Below, in pieces: positions 18,811-27,614 of a stretch of DNA of 64,000 bases. The DNA comes from Streptomyces nojiriensis (GTDB lineage Bacteria; Actinomycetota; Actinomycetes; Streptomycetales; Streptomycetaceae), in contig NZ_CP071139.1 of NCBI RefSeq assembly GCF_017639205.1, forward strand, positions 7,501,501-7,565,500. The letters are read 5' to 3'. Made by a program: the position numbers and the translations under genes. Each line of letters begins with the position of its first letter. The first letter of the stretch is position 1. The notes under the pieces were generated by a model. The model was not told the origin of the DNA and did no database searches. It saw only the letters and a program-made list of their open reading frames with translations.

Positions 18811-20672
18811 CGCGTGTCCTTGCGGGCCAGCATCCGGTAGGCGTTCCCGCCGTCCGTGCGCCGGGCCGCCGCCGTGCGCAGCGTGTCGAGCACCGCCGCG
18901 GCGGCGAAGCACGGCAGCGCCGCCACCCGTACGGCGTGGCCGAGGAGCCGGACGCGCGGCGTGGGCCCCGGACCCCACGGCCGGTCCGGATCCGGGGCCA
19001 GCCGCGTCGCCGCGAGGGCCACCGCGCCGAAGAAGTCGTTGCCCTGGTGGGCCGGTCCGTGCTCCTCGGCGACGACGGTGAACCCCCGGTCGGCCAGCGC
19101 CTCGCGCAGATTGACGGCCGGCATCAGGTGCTGGTGCTGCGGCTGGAACCAGGGCAGCCAGAACGGGCCGAGCAGCCGGGCCATCCGGGACTGCGGATCC
19201 GGCAGCTCGATGGCCAGGAACCCGCCGGGGGCGAGCACGGTGGCCGCCGCGTCCAGCTCGGCGAGCGGCTCCCGGGTGTGCTCCAGGTAGTGGTACATGC
19301 TGACCACCTCGTACCGGCCCGCCAGCTTCGACGCGAACTCCGGGAACTGGCCCAGGTATCCGGTCTCCACCCAACCGCGGCGCTCGGCCTCGCGCACCCC
19401 CTCGCCCATGTCGAGCCCGTCGAACCGGGTCAGCGGCCACACGTCCCGCGCCGCGTTGCAGAAGTGGCCGTGCCCGGTGCCGACATCGAGCCAGGACGCC
19501 GGATCGGCGTGCGGGACGAGCATCTCGGCGCGCCCCCGGTAGGCGGCGCCCAGCCTGCCGAAGACCGTGCCCGCGCCCTCGCCGCCGCGCCCGTCGTAGA
19601 AGTCCCGGTAGTAGAACTCCAGCCCCTCCGGGCTCAGCCGGGGGTTCTGGAAGACGTGCCGGCAGTCCTCGCACCGCTCCAGCGTGAAACGCCCCGGCTT
19701 GCCCTGGAGCAGGTCGGACACCCGGACCCGGACGGCGAGCCGGCCCGAGCCGCACCACGGGCAGTCCGTGCGGCGCGGTTCGAGGAAGCGCCCGGTCCCC
19801 GACGCCAGGTCCTCCCGGTAGGCGGCCGCCCGCGCCGCCTCCGCCGCGCGGTCCGGCGCCGGGTCCCGGCCGGCCGCCGCGGCCGTACGCAGCCCCGCGC
19901 CGAGGGAGCGCACCGGCCGGGCCGCGGTCGCCCGGCCCAGACCGGCGGGGCGCAGCGGGGAGCCCGGACCGCCGAGGACCAGGTACGGCTGGAGCCAGTA
20001 CAGCCCGGCCGCGGCCGCGCCCCACCGGCCCTGGCGTACGGCGACGCCCGCGAGCAGCGCCAGCCCGCCGAGCTGCGCGGCTGCCAGCGCCCCCGGAGGC
20101 AGCCCCTGGGCCCGCAGCTCGGCGGCCCGCGCAGGCCCCCCGGGCTCCCCGGCCGCACCGCAGCGCAGTCCGGGGGCGACGGCCAGCCCCGTGGAGTCGG
20201 CGGCGTACTCCTTCAACCGGCGGGTCAGCGCGAGGAGTTCGGCCGGGTCACGGCGCGGACCGCCCGGATCCACCCCGGCCCGGTCCAGCACCTCCTCGGT
20301 GACGAGCACGGCGAACCCGGCCCCGCGCCCCGCCGCGAGCCGGTCCTGCCGGTAGCGGGCCGGGTCGACCAGGCGCAGCAGCCCCAGCGCCCGCTCGGCG
20401 GGCAGGTCCGCGGGCAGCAGGTCCAGTACCCGCAGGCCCTCCCGTTCGGCGAACGCGCAGGCGGCGAGGAAGGTCGCCGGATCCGGCTCGACCCCCCGGG
20501 CGGTGAGCAGCCGCCACCCGGCGGCGCGCGGCACCCCGGCCGCGGCGGGCGGGGTCACCGGCAGCACCGGGATCGCCCGCAGCCGGCGCCCGGCGCGTAC
20601 GGTGCCCGCGCCGAGGGCGGCCAGCAACAGGACGGAGGTCCACGGGACCTTGGAGAGCGGGGGTGGCGTCAC
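18807..20672 (-). CDS. SAM methyltransferase with membrane-like N-terminal domain
   Basis: A 621-residue fusion. About the first 290 residues are not recognised; they contain a hydrophobic start (WTSVLLLAALGAG) and a second hydrophobic stretch (GALAAAQLGGLALLAGVAV). The C-terminal half is a class I methyltransferase of the type with an N-terminal zinc-ribbon-like part (CPWCGSGR and CEDCRHVFQNPRLS), SAM motif LDVGTGHGHFC and the later YHYLEHTREPL. It probably methylates the polyketide or its sugar at the membrane (inference). GTG start overlaps the glycosyltransferase stop as GTGA, so translation is coupled. Confidence 0.82.
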   Translation of the reverse strand: MTPPPLSKVPWTSVLLLAALGAGTVRAGRRLRAIPVLPVTPPAAAGVPRAAGWRLLTARGVEPDPATFLAACAFAEREGLRVLDLLPADLPAERALGLLRLVDPARYRQDRLAAGRGAGFAVLVTEEVLDRAGVDPGGPRRDPAELLALTRRLKEYAADSTGLAVAPGLRCGAAGEPGGPARAAELRAQGLPPGALAAAQLGGLALLAGVAVRQGRWGAAAAGLYWLQPYLVLGGPGSPLRPAGLGRATAARPVRSLGAGLRTAAAAGRDPAPDRAAEAARAAAYREDLASGTGRFLEPRRTDCPWCGSGRLAVRVRVSDLLQGKPGRFTLERCEDCRHVFQNPRLSPEGLEFYYRDFYDGRGGEGAGTVFGRLGAAYRGRAEMLVPHADPASWLDVGTGHGHFCNAARDVWPLTRFDGLDMGEGVREAERRGWVETGYLGQFPEFASKLAGRYEVVSMYHYLEHTREPLAELDAAATVLAPGGFLAIELPDPQSRMARLLGPFWLPWFQPQHQHLMPAVNLREALADRGFTVVAEEHGPAHQGNDFFGAVALAATRLAPDPDRPWGPGPTPRVRLLGHAVRVAALPCFAAAAVLDTLRTAAARRTDGGNAYRMLARKDTR

Positions 20673-21850
20673 AGCAGTTTCTCCAACCGGTCGGCCGCGG
20701 CGGCGGCCCCGCCCGCCGCGGCGAATGAGGCCTGGATCCGCCGGGCGGCCCGGCGGGGGCCGGGGTCGTCCAGCACGGCCGTGAGCGCGTCGCGCAGTTC
20801 CTCGGCCCGGGTCCGGCCGAACCGCACCCGGACTCCGGCCCCGGCCAGGGCCACCTGCCGGGCCACGATCGGCTGGTCGTCCCGGATCGGGGCGACGACC
20901 AGCGGCAGCCCGTGCGCGAGGGCCTCGCAGACCGTGTTGTGGCCCGCGTGGCAGACCACCGCGTCCAGGTGCGGCAGCAGCGCCGGCTGCGGGACGCTCT
21001 CCTGGAGCAGGAGGTGGTCCGGTGCTTGTCCGATCAGGGCGGCGGGCGCCGCCAGGACGAACTGGACCTCCCCGGCGAGCCGTTCGGCGGCGCCCAGTAC
21101 GGCGCCGTAGAACCGGGCCCCGGCCGCCTGGTTGAGGGTGCCCAGGGACACCAGCACCCGCCGCCGCGCCGGGTCCAGGCGCTGCCAGGGGAATCCGGGC
21201 GCCGGCGGACGGGCTCCGAAGGCCGGCCCCACGAAGGCGTAGTGGGGCGGAAAGCCCTGCTCCGGGCCCACGAGCTCGGGAGTGGAGAAGACCAGCACCA
21301 GTCGTTCGGAGAACCGCGGGTCCCAGCCCGCGCGGCCCCCCGGGTCCCGCGCCGCGCCGAACTCCGCGAGCAGGCCGGAGATCTGCCCGGCCACCCACTC
21401 CCCGACCTTCGGGAAGTCCGCGAAGGGCCGGGTCAGCTCCGCCGAGGTACTGGCCGAGGTCACCCACGGGACTCCGAGCCGCCGGGCCACCAGCGGCCCG
21501 GCCAGGGCCTGCTGGTCGGCGACCAGCACATCCGGACCGAAGGCGCGCACGGCCCGCTCCACGCCCGGCACCATCGCCCGGGCCAGCGGCACCAGCGCCT
21601 CCTCCCACAGGAACCGCAGCGCACCGACCCCGCGCAGGTCGCGCCAGCTCTCGTGCAGCGCCGCGTACCCGCCGGAGCCCGGCTCCTCCCCGGCGGGCAG
21701 GATCCGGGCCTGCGCGGGCAGCAGCCGAGCCAGCGCCGAGGCCGGCCCCGTCCAGGCGATCTCGTGCCCCCGGGCGGCCAGTTCGGCCCCGACGGCCACG
21801 GTCGGGTTGACGTGCCCCGCCAGCGGCGGCACGGTGAACAGCACCCTCAC
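20669..21850 (-). CDS. UGT/MGT-type glycosyltransferase
   Basis: A GT1-family glycosyltransferase, 393 residues, transferring a sugar from an NDP-sugar to a small lipophilic acceptor. N-terminal LFTVPPLAGHVNPTVAVGAEL carries the usual acceptor-side His. The donor-binding end reads VVCHAGHNTVCEALAHGLPLVV, then RDDQPIVA, with HAGHNT in place of the commoner H-G-G-x-x-T. It resembles the group that glycosylates carotenoids, macrolides and other polyketides. ATG overlaps the hydrolase stop (ATGA). In this operon the acceptor is most likely the PKS product. Confidence 0.88.
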   Translation of the reverse strand: MRVLFTVPPLAGHVNPTVAVGAELAARGHEIAWTGPASALARLLPAQARILPAGEEPGSGGYAALHESWRDLRGVGALRFLWEEALVPLARAMVPGVERAVRAFGPDVLVADQQALAGPLVARRLGVPWVTSASTSAELTRPFADFPKVGEWVAGQISGLLAEFGAARDPGGRAGWDPRFSERLVLVFSTPELVGPEQGFPPHYAFVGPAFGARPPAPGFPWQRLDPARRRVLVSLGTLNQAAGARFYGAVLGAAERLAGEVQFVLAAPAALIGQAPDHLLLQESVPQPALLPHLDAVVCHAGHNTVCEALAHGLPLVVAPIRDDQPIVARQVALAGAGVRVRFGRTRAEELRDALTAVLDDPGPRRAARRIQASFAAAGGAAAAADRLEKLL

Positions 21851-22683
21851 GGGACCAGCGCTCCCACCCGCGGCCCCGCCGCCGTCGCCGCACCGGCCGT
21901 CGCGTCGAGATGGGCGAGCACGGTCTCCCGCAGCACCCCGCTGCTCTCCTTCAGGACGTCGTGCCCCAGGCCCGGCAGGATCCGCAGCGCACCCCGCAGG
22001 GCGTGGTGCGCCAGCTCCCGGCCGCCCGCGAGCAGTTCGGAGTGCTCGCCGCAGACGACCAGCACCGGGCAGCGCAGCCGGGCGTGGTCCGCCGGGGTGA
22101 AGACGCGGCTCGCCGCGATGTCGTCGATGAGCGTGGTGCGGTTGAGGAGGGCGTCGGCGATGGCCGTCAGATGGGCGGCCTTGCGCAGGCGCAGCGCGGC
22201 CAGCTCGGTGGGGACCGTGCTGTCCTCCAGGCTCAGCGCGGCGGCCGACAGGGTGTCCACCATGTTCTCCACCCAGGCGCCGCCGAGCGGCGGTTCGAGG
22301 AGGGTGAGCCCGGTGACCAGGTCCGGCCGGGCCAGGGCGGCGTGCAGGGCGAGGGTCCCGCCGTAGCTGTTGCCGACCAGGTGGACCGGGCGCCGCCCGA
22401 GGTCCAGTGCGGCGAGCAGGGCGAAGAGGTCCCGTACGGCGGTGCGGCTGTCGTAGCCGGACCCCGGACGCTCGGTGCGTCCGTGGCCGCGCAGGTCGTA
22501 GAGGACGGCCTCGTGGCCGGCCCGGGCCACGGGCAGGGCCAGGGGGCAGTAGAAGGAGGACAGGTTGTCGACGACCAGCCCGTGCAGGAACACCACGACG
22601 GGCCGGTCGGGGGCGGCGGCGCCGGCGGTGGCCGGGAGCCGCTGTACGTGGAAGCGCAGGGAGCCCGCGCGGACGAAGGCCAT
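21847..22683 (-). CDS. alpha/beta hydrolase in the PKS operon
   Basis: A 278-residue alpha/beta-hydrolase with the HGLVVD oxyanion region, DLRGHGRTERP, nucleophile elbow GNSYGG, Asp region CPVLVVCGEHSEL and His region LPGLGHDVL. No signal peptide. It starts seven bases after the ACP gene. Because neither synthase has a thioesterase domain, it is a candidate for product release from the ACP; editing or hydrolysis of the product are alternatives. Confidence 0.85.
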   Translation of the reverse strand: MAFVRAGSLRFHVQRLPATAGAAAPDRPVVVFLHGLVVDNLSSFYCPLALPVARAGHEAVLYDLRGHGRTERPGSGYDSRTAVRDLFALLAALDLGRRPVHLVGNSYGGTLALHAALARPDLVTGLTLLEPPLGGAWVENMVDTLSAAALSLEDSTVPTELAALRLRKAAHLTAIADALLNRTTLIDDIAASRVFTPADHARLRCPVLVVCGEHSELLAGGRELAHHALRGALRILPGLGHDVLKESSGVLRETVLAHLDATAGAATAAGPRVGALVP

Positions 22684-22690
22684 GGCGGGC

Positions 22691-23011
22691 TCAGCCGGCC
22701 GACGCGGCGGGGGACCCCGCCGCGGCCCGGGCCAGGGAGGTGTGGGTGATCCGGCCGATGTGGGTGACGAGTTCGCCGACGGACATGGCCAGGATGGCGT
22801 CCATGTCCTTCTCGGCCAGGAAGCCCATCAGGTCCACGTCGGCGCCGTAGCGGTGGTGGAGCAGCTCGGCGAGGGCGACGAACTCGATGCTCTCCAGGGC
22901 GAGGTCCTCGTTGAAGGTCGTCTTCATCGTGACCTCCTCCGCGAGCAGGTACTCGTCGCCGACGATCTCCACGAGCATGCCGGTGATCTCGGCGAGGATG
23001 TCAGTTGCCAT
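22691..23011 (-). CDS. discrete acyl carrier protein
   Basis: A 106-residue acyl carrier protein. The phosphopantetheine site is the Ser in DLALESIEFVALAELL. The fold is longer than FAS ACPs because of a C-terminal Ala-rich tail. Its ATG lies 11 bases inside the end of the second synthase, and the modifying PPTase is the C-terminal domain of that synthase, so both would be made together. It complements the integral ACP of the first synthase. Confidence 0.88.
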   Translation of the reverse strand: MATDILAEITGMLVEIVGDEYLLAEEVTMKTTFNEDLALESIEFVALAELLHHRYGADVDLMGFLAEKDMDAILAMSVGELVTHIGRITHTSLARAAAGSPAASAG

Positions 23012-26000
23012 GACGGGCCTCCGTGAGGGGAAGAGGGACGGGTACGGGGGAGGGCGCCGCGAGGTCGGCGGTCCAGGCGACGACGTGATCGGGCACGGGG
23101 TCGGTGAGCGGGTCGGTGAGCGGTGTGGTGAGCGGTGTGGTGCGGACCGGGTACGGGTCCCCCTCGGGGGAGGTCACGAGCAGCGCGCCGGAATCCGGGT
23201 CCCCGGCCACCCGCCAGTCCCGCGGCCGGCCGCCCAGCCCGGTCCCGGCCGCCTTGGCCGCCGCCTCCTTGGCGCACCACAGGGCGGTGAGCGCGGCGGG
23301 CAGGCCGGTGCCCTCGCGGGCGGCCAGCCCCTCGGCGAGGCCCAGTTCGCCCGGCCCGAGGGCGATCCGGATCAGCGCGTCCGGGTCCGCGGTCACCTGC
23401 TCCACGTCGATGCCGACCGGCCGGGCCGGGTGGGCCAGCGCGACCGCGAGCCGGTCCTTGTGGGCGATCGACAGCCGGAAGCCGCCGGTCAGCGGCGCCC
23501 CGGCCACCGGCCGGCCCGCCGGGTCGCTGCCGATCGGCACCTCCGCGGGGAACACCGGCCCGGCCCCGCCGTCCCACAGAAGCTGCCGCAGCGCGTCCTT
23601 GGCCGCGATCCGGCCCAGCAGCCAGGGCGCCCTGGCGCGCGGCGCCAGCCGCTCGTAGGCCGCCCGCTCGGCGGCGCCGAGGTAGCGGCGCATCACCAGT
23701 TCCTGCGAGGCGGGATCGTTCCAGCGGCGCCGGGCCAGGCACCAGCCCTCGGGCCGGGGCTCGCCGATCCCGCACACCTCCGGGGTGAACTTCATCGGCC
23801 AGACCCGCTCGTCGGCGCCGAACCGGCGGTACGTCCACCCCTCGATCCGGGCCCACACCCCGCCGCCCGCCCCGCGCAGCTCGACGTCACCGCGCACGGT
23901 GACGTCCTGCACCGCGCGGATCCGGGCCGTGGCGGTCACCAGCTCCCGCGGAGCGGGCGGGGGCCCGTAGAACCGGATGCGGTCGACGGTGGCCGGGAAC
24001 ACCAGCCGGTCGACCGGCAGGCGCAGCTGCATCCAGTGCCCGAAGAGCTGCCCGGCGGCGTCGAGCAGCGCCCCCGGGTCGGGCAGGGCCCGCAGGACGC
24101 CCCGGATGCCGTCCGAGCCGACGGACCGCACCTCGTGCACCCCGGCGAAGCGCGGGCCGTGGAACATCCACCGGTCCCGGTACAGGGCCTCGGCGCTGAC
24201 CGGGGCGGGGGCGGCGTCGCGCAGCGGCGTGCCGTCGGGCGCGGGCGGCTGCCCGTACCGCTCGCCGAGCAGCACGACCACCGAGGCGTACTCCCCGAGG
24301 CCGACCCGCATCCGGCCCGGCCCGTCGCCGCGGACGGTGACCTCGACGTCGACGGCCGGCTCGACCGCCAGCCACCGCAGGGCCCGTACGTCCTCGTACC
24401 CGACGACGGCGAGGCCGGGCGGGGCGTGCCGCCGGGCGGCCCCGGCCGCCAGCTCCAGCATGGTGGTCATGGGCACGACGGGGAACCGGTCGGAGTCCTC
24501 CGGCCAGCCGTCGGGCTGGAGGTACACGCAGTGGTCCCGTACGTAGGGGAGCGCGGCGAGGGACAGCCGCAGGAGCTGCTTCCCCTCGGCCCTTCCCGAA
24601 CCGCCGAGGTCCCGGGCGGGCGGCGGGGCCGGCGTCGGTGCCGGTGCCGACGGCGGCAGCGGCGCCTTCGGCGGTCCTGCGGCCGACCAGGCCTCGGTCA
24701 CGGCCCGGGCGGCCGAGCCCGCGTCGGCCAGTACCGCGTCCAGGGCGGACAGCAGTACCGGGCGGGCCGCTCCGGCCGGAGCGGACAGGGGTGCCGCAGG
24801 TCCCGCGGGCCGGGCAGGGGCCGGGCCCGGAGCGAGAAGGCCGCTCAGGGAGGTGCGGGCCGTCTCGCTCAGGCGGACCAGCGGGGACCCCAGCCGCAGG
24901 GGCACGCGGAGTCCCGGTCCGGCGGGTGCCGGCTGCGGCGCGGCCGGGCCGGGGCGCGGCGTCGAACCGGCCGCCGGGGCCGCCTCGGCCAGGAGCCCCC
25001 AGCGCGGCGCGTGCCCCTCGGCCCAGAGCGCGGCGCACGTGCGGCGGAGCGCCGACAGGCCCGGCAGGCGCGGGGCGGAGGTGGAGACCGAGAGGTGCGG
25101 GCGCTCGCGCAAGGTGTCCTCGACGAAGCCCGGCAGGCTGCCCGGGCCCAGCGTGACGAAGCCGCGCACGCCCTCCTCCTCGTACAGCCGCAGGATCAGC
25201 TCGCGGAAGCGGACCGGCTCCAGCAGGTGCCGTACGACCAGGTCGCGGACGTCCCCCGGCGCGGACGGGAACGGCGCGCACGTGGTGGCCGACCACACCG
25301 GGAGCGACCCGGGCCGCAGCGGCAGCCGGTCGAAGGCGGCGCGGACCTGCCCGAGGTACGGCTCCCACATCGGGGTGTGGAAACCCGAACGGAACGGCAG
25401 CTCCTGACCGAGCACCCCGTCCCCGCGCAACCGCGCCACGGCGGCGGCCACTTGTGCCGGATCCCCGCAGATCACGGACTGGTGGGGGCAGTTGTCGTGG
25501 CTGACCACCACCCGGTCCAGGTCGTGGAGCGCGGCCCGGGCCCGCTCCGCGCCGCAGCCCAGCGCCGCGTACACGAGGTCGGGGACCCGGAGGTCCCTCG
25601 GTCGCAGGCAGCCGAGGAAGGTGTCGGCCGCCTCCTGCGGGTACATGCCGGCGGCCACCATCGCCGCCCACTCGCCCAGGCTGTGACCCGCCAGCACATC
25701 GGCCTCGACGCCCAGTTCGGGCAGGACGCGGGCGAAGAAGCGGCCCGTGGCGATCGCGTCGAGGGCCCGCTCCACGAGGGACCCGCCACGGGTCAGCCGG
25801 GGAGCCGCAAGCCCGAACCGCTCCGCCACGTCGTCCACCACGGGCGCGAACTCCGGCTCCAGGCCCGGGAACAGGAACGCCACCCGGCCGCCCAGCGGCT
25901 CCGGGGCGAACCACACGTCCCCGCGCCCCCGCCACGGCCGGCCGCGCGCCACCACCTTGGCGGCCAGCGCGAGCCGCTGGGGCGTGGGCCCGACCACCGC

Positions 26001-27614
26001 GACCCGGCAGGGTCCGTCACCGCCGGACACCGGGACGGCGGACGCCAGCCGGGCCGACAGCTGCGCCGGGGTGTCCGCACCGATGAGGAGTACGCCGCCT
26101 CCCGCGGCCGGCCCCACCGGCACGGCCGGGCTTCCCAGCGGCAGGAACCGGCGCACCGGAGCCGGGCGCGAGGCCGTCGGAGCCTCCTCCAGCACCACAT
26201 GGGCGTTGATCCCGCCGAAGCCGAACGCGTCGACCCCGGCCCGGCGCGGCTGCGGCCCGCGCTCCCACGGCTCGGCCGCGCCCACCGGCCGCATCCGGGT
26301 CCGGGCCAGGTCCGGGTGCGGCTCCTCGAGGTGCAGCGTCGGCGGCAGCACCCCCTCGTACACGGCGAGCGCGGCCTTGATCAGCCCGGCCATGCCCGAG
26401 GCCTGCATGGTGTGCCCGAGCATCGACTTCACCGAGCCGAAGCCGATCCCCGGTCCGTCACCCGGCCCGGGTGGGCCGAACACCTGCGCCAGGGTGTCCA
26501 GTTCGGCCGCGTCCCCGACCGGGGTGCCCGTGCCGTGCGCCTCCAGCAGGCCCAGCGCCCCCGGCGCCCGCGGATCCAGCCCGGCCTCCCGCCAGGCCCG
26601 TTCCAGAGCCTGTACCTGGCCCGCGACCAGCGGGCTCATCAGGCTCGCCGCACGGCCGTCCCCGGCCACACCCGTGCCGCGGATCACCGCGTACACGCGG
26701 TCGCCGTCGCGCTCCGCGTCCACCAGCCGCTTCAGCAGCACCACCCCGGTGCCCTCGGACAGCAGGGTTCCGTCGGCCCGGCGGTCGAAGGGCCGGATCC
26801 GCTCGCTCGGGCTGAGCGCCCGCAGCTGCGTGAACACGCTCCACAGCGTCGCGATGTGACAGTGGTGGACCGCCCCGGCGACCACCGCGTCGCAGCGCCC
26901 GGCGGCCAGCAGCCCCACCGCCTGGTCCACCGCCAGCAGGGAGGAGGCGCAGGCCGCGTCCAGGGTGTAGGCGGGCCCGCGGAAATCCAGCCGGTTCGCG
27001 GTCCGGGCGGCGGTGAAGCTCGGCACCAGCCCGATCGACGCGTCCGGCCGCTCCGGCCCCAGCGCGTCCTGGAACGCGGAGCGCACCGCCGCGATCCGCC
27101 GCTCACCCAGCTCCGGCGCCAGCTCCCGCAGGGTCTGCGCCAACTGGTGTGCGGTACGCACCCGTTGGTCGAGCCGCGCGGTGGCCACCCCCATGAACCC
27201 GCCGCGCCCCAGCACCACCCCGATCCGCGACCGGTCGGCGGGCAGCCGGGCCTCGCCGCCCGCGTCGGCGATCGCCTCGGCCGTCGCGTGCAGGGCCAGC
27301 AGCTGGTCCGGCTCGGCCCCCTCCACGGCGGCCGGCATGATCCCGAACCGGGTCGGGTCGAAGGTGGCCAGACCGTCGACGAAGCCGCCGCGACGGCAGT
27401 AGAACCGGTCGCCCGCCCCCGGCCCGGTGGCGCCCCGCGGGTCGTAGTACACCTCGGGGTCCCAGCGCTCCGGCGGGACCTCGCCGACGCAGTCGGTACC
27501 GGCGAGCAGATTGCGCCGGTACGCGGCCAGGTCGGCGGCGCCGGGGAAGACCGCGCCCATCCCCACGATCGCGGCATCGGTCGGGCGCGGGCCGCGCCGC
27601 TCCGCGTCACGCAT
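23001..27614 (-). CDS. PUFA/hglE-like synthase: KS-AT-DH-PPTase
   Basis: A 1537-residue synthase. The ketosynthase (residues ~13-455) is complete: Cys222 in DAACASS, HGTGTPVGD near 360 and GHTMQASG near 401. The acyltransferase (~575-860) has GHSLGE around 644 and FHTPMW, but the entry motif is FPGLEPEF rather than GQG. A linker and hot-dog dehydratase-like region follow (~1015-1290, RDHCVYLQP with a His near 1028). The C-terminus is a 4'-phosphopantetheinyl transferase (~1290-1500) with GIDVEQV and WCAKEAAAK. There is no KR, ER or ACP. It overlaps the first synthase by eight bases and the ACP gene by 11. PfaC- and HglC-like partners share parts of this order. I recall the S. coelicolor SCO0124-0129 cluster as similar. 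Confidence 0.88.
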   Translation of the reverse strand: MRDAERRGPRPTDAAIVGMGAVFPGAADLAAYRRNLLAGTDCVGEVPPERWDPEVYYDPRGATGPGAGDRFYCRRGGFVDGLATFDPTRFGIMPAAVEGAEPDQLLALHATAEAIADAGGEARLPADRSRIGVVLGRGGFMGVATARLDQRVRTAHQLAQTLRELAPELGERRIAAVRSAFQDALGPERPDASIGLVPSFTAARTANRLDFRGPAYTLDAACASSLLAVDQAVGLLAAGRCDAVVAGAVHHCHIATLWSVFTQLRALSPSERIRPFDRRADGTLLSEGTGVVLLKRLVDAERDGDRVYAVIRGTGVAGDGRAASLMSPLVAGQVQALERAWREAGLDPRAPGALGLLEAHGTGTPVGDAAELDTLAQVFGPPGPGDGPGIGFGSVKSMLGHTMQASGMAGLIKAALAVYEGVLPPTLHLEEPHPDLARTRMRPVGAAEPWERGPQPRRAGVDAFGFGGINAHVVLEEAPTASRPAPVRRFLPLGSPAVPVGPAAGGGVLLIGADTPAQLSARLASAVPVSGGDGPCRVAVVGPTPQRLALAAKVVARGRPWRGRGDVWFAPEPLGGRVAFLFPGLEPEFAPVVDDVAERFGLAAPRLTRGGSLVERALDAIATGRFFARVLPELGVEADVLAGHSLGEWAAMVAAGMYPQEAADTFLGCLRPRDLRVPDLVYAALGCGAERARAALHDLDRVVVSHDNCPHQSVICGDPAQVAAAVARLRGDGVLGQELPFRSGFHTPMWEPYLGQVRAAFDRLPLRPGSLPVWSATTCAPFPSAPGDVRDLVVRHLLEPVRFRELILRLYEEEGVRGFVTLGPGSLPGFVEDTLRERPHLSVSTSAPRLPGLSALRRTCAALWAEGHAPRWGLLAEAAPAAGSTPRPGPAAPQPAPAGPGLRVPLRLGSPLVRLSETARTSLSGLLAPGPAPARPAGPAAPLSAPAGAARPVLLSALDAVLADAGSAARAVTEAWSAAGPPKAPLPPSAPAPTPAPPPARDLGGSGRAEGKQLLRLSLAALPYVRDHCVYLQPDGWPEDSDRFPVVPMTTMLELAAGAARRHAPPGLAVVGYEDVRALRWLAVEPAVDVEVTVRGDGPGRMRVGLGEYASVVVLLGERYGQPPAPDGTPLRDAAPAPVSAEALYRDRWMFHGPRFAGVHEVRSVGSDGIRGVLRALPDPGALLDAAGQLFGHWMQLRLPVDRLVFPATVDRIRFYGPPPAPRELVTATARIRAVQDVTVRGDVELRGAGGGVWARIEGWTYRRFGADERVWPMKFTPEVCGIGEPRPEGWCLARRRWNDPASQELVMRRYLGAAERAAYERLAPRARAPWLLGRIAAKDALRQLLWDGGAGPVFPAEVPIGSDPAGRPVAGAPLTGGFRLSIAHKDRLAVALAHPARPVGIDVEQVTADPDALIRIALGPGELGLAEGLAAREGTGLPAALTALWCAKEAAAKAAGTGLGGRPRDWRVAGDPDSGALLVTSPEGDPYPVRTTPLTTPLTDPLTDPVPDHVVAWTADLAAPSPVPVPLPLTEARHGN

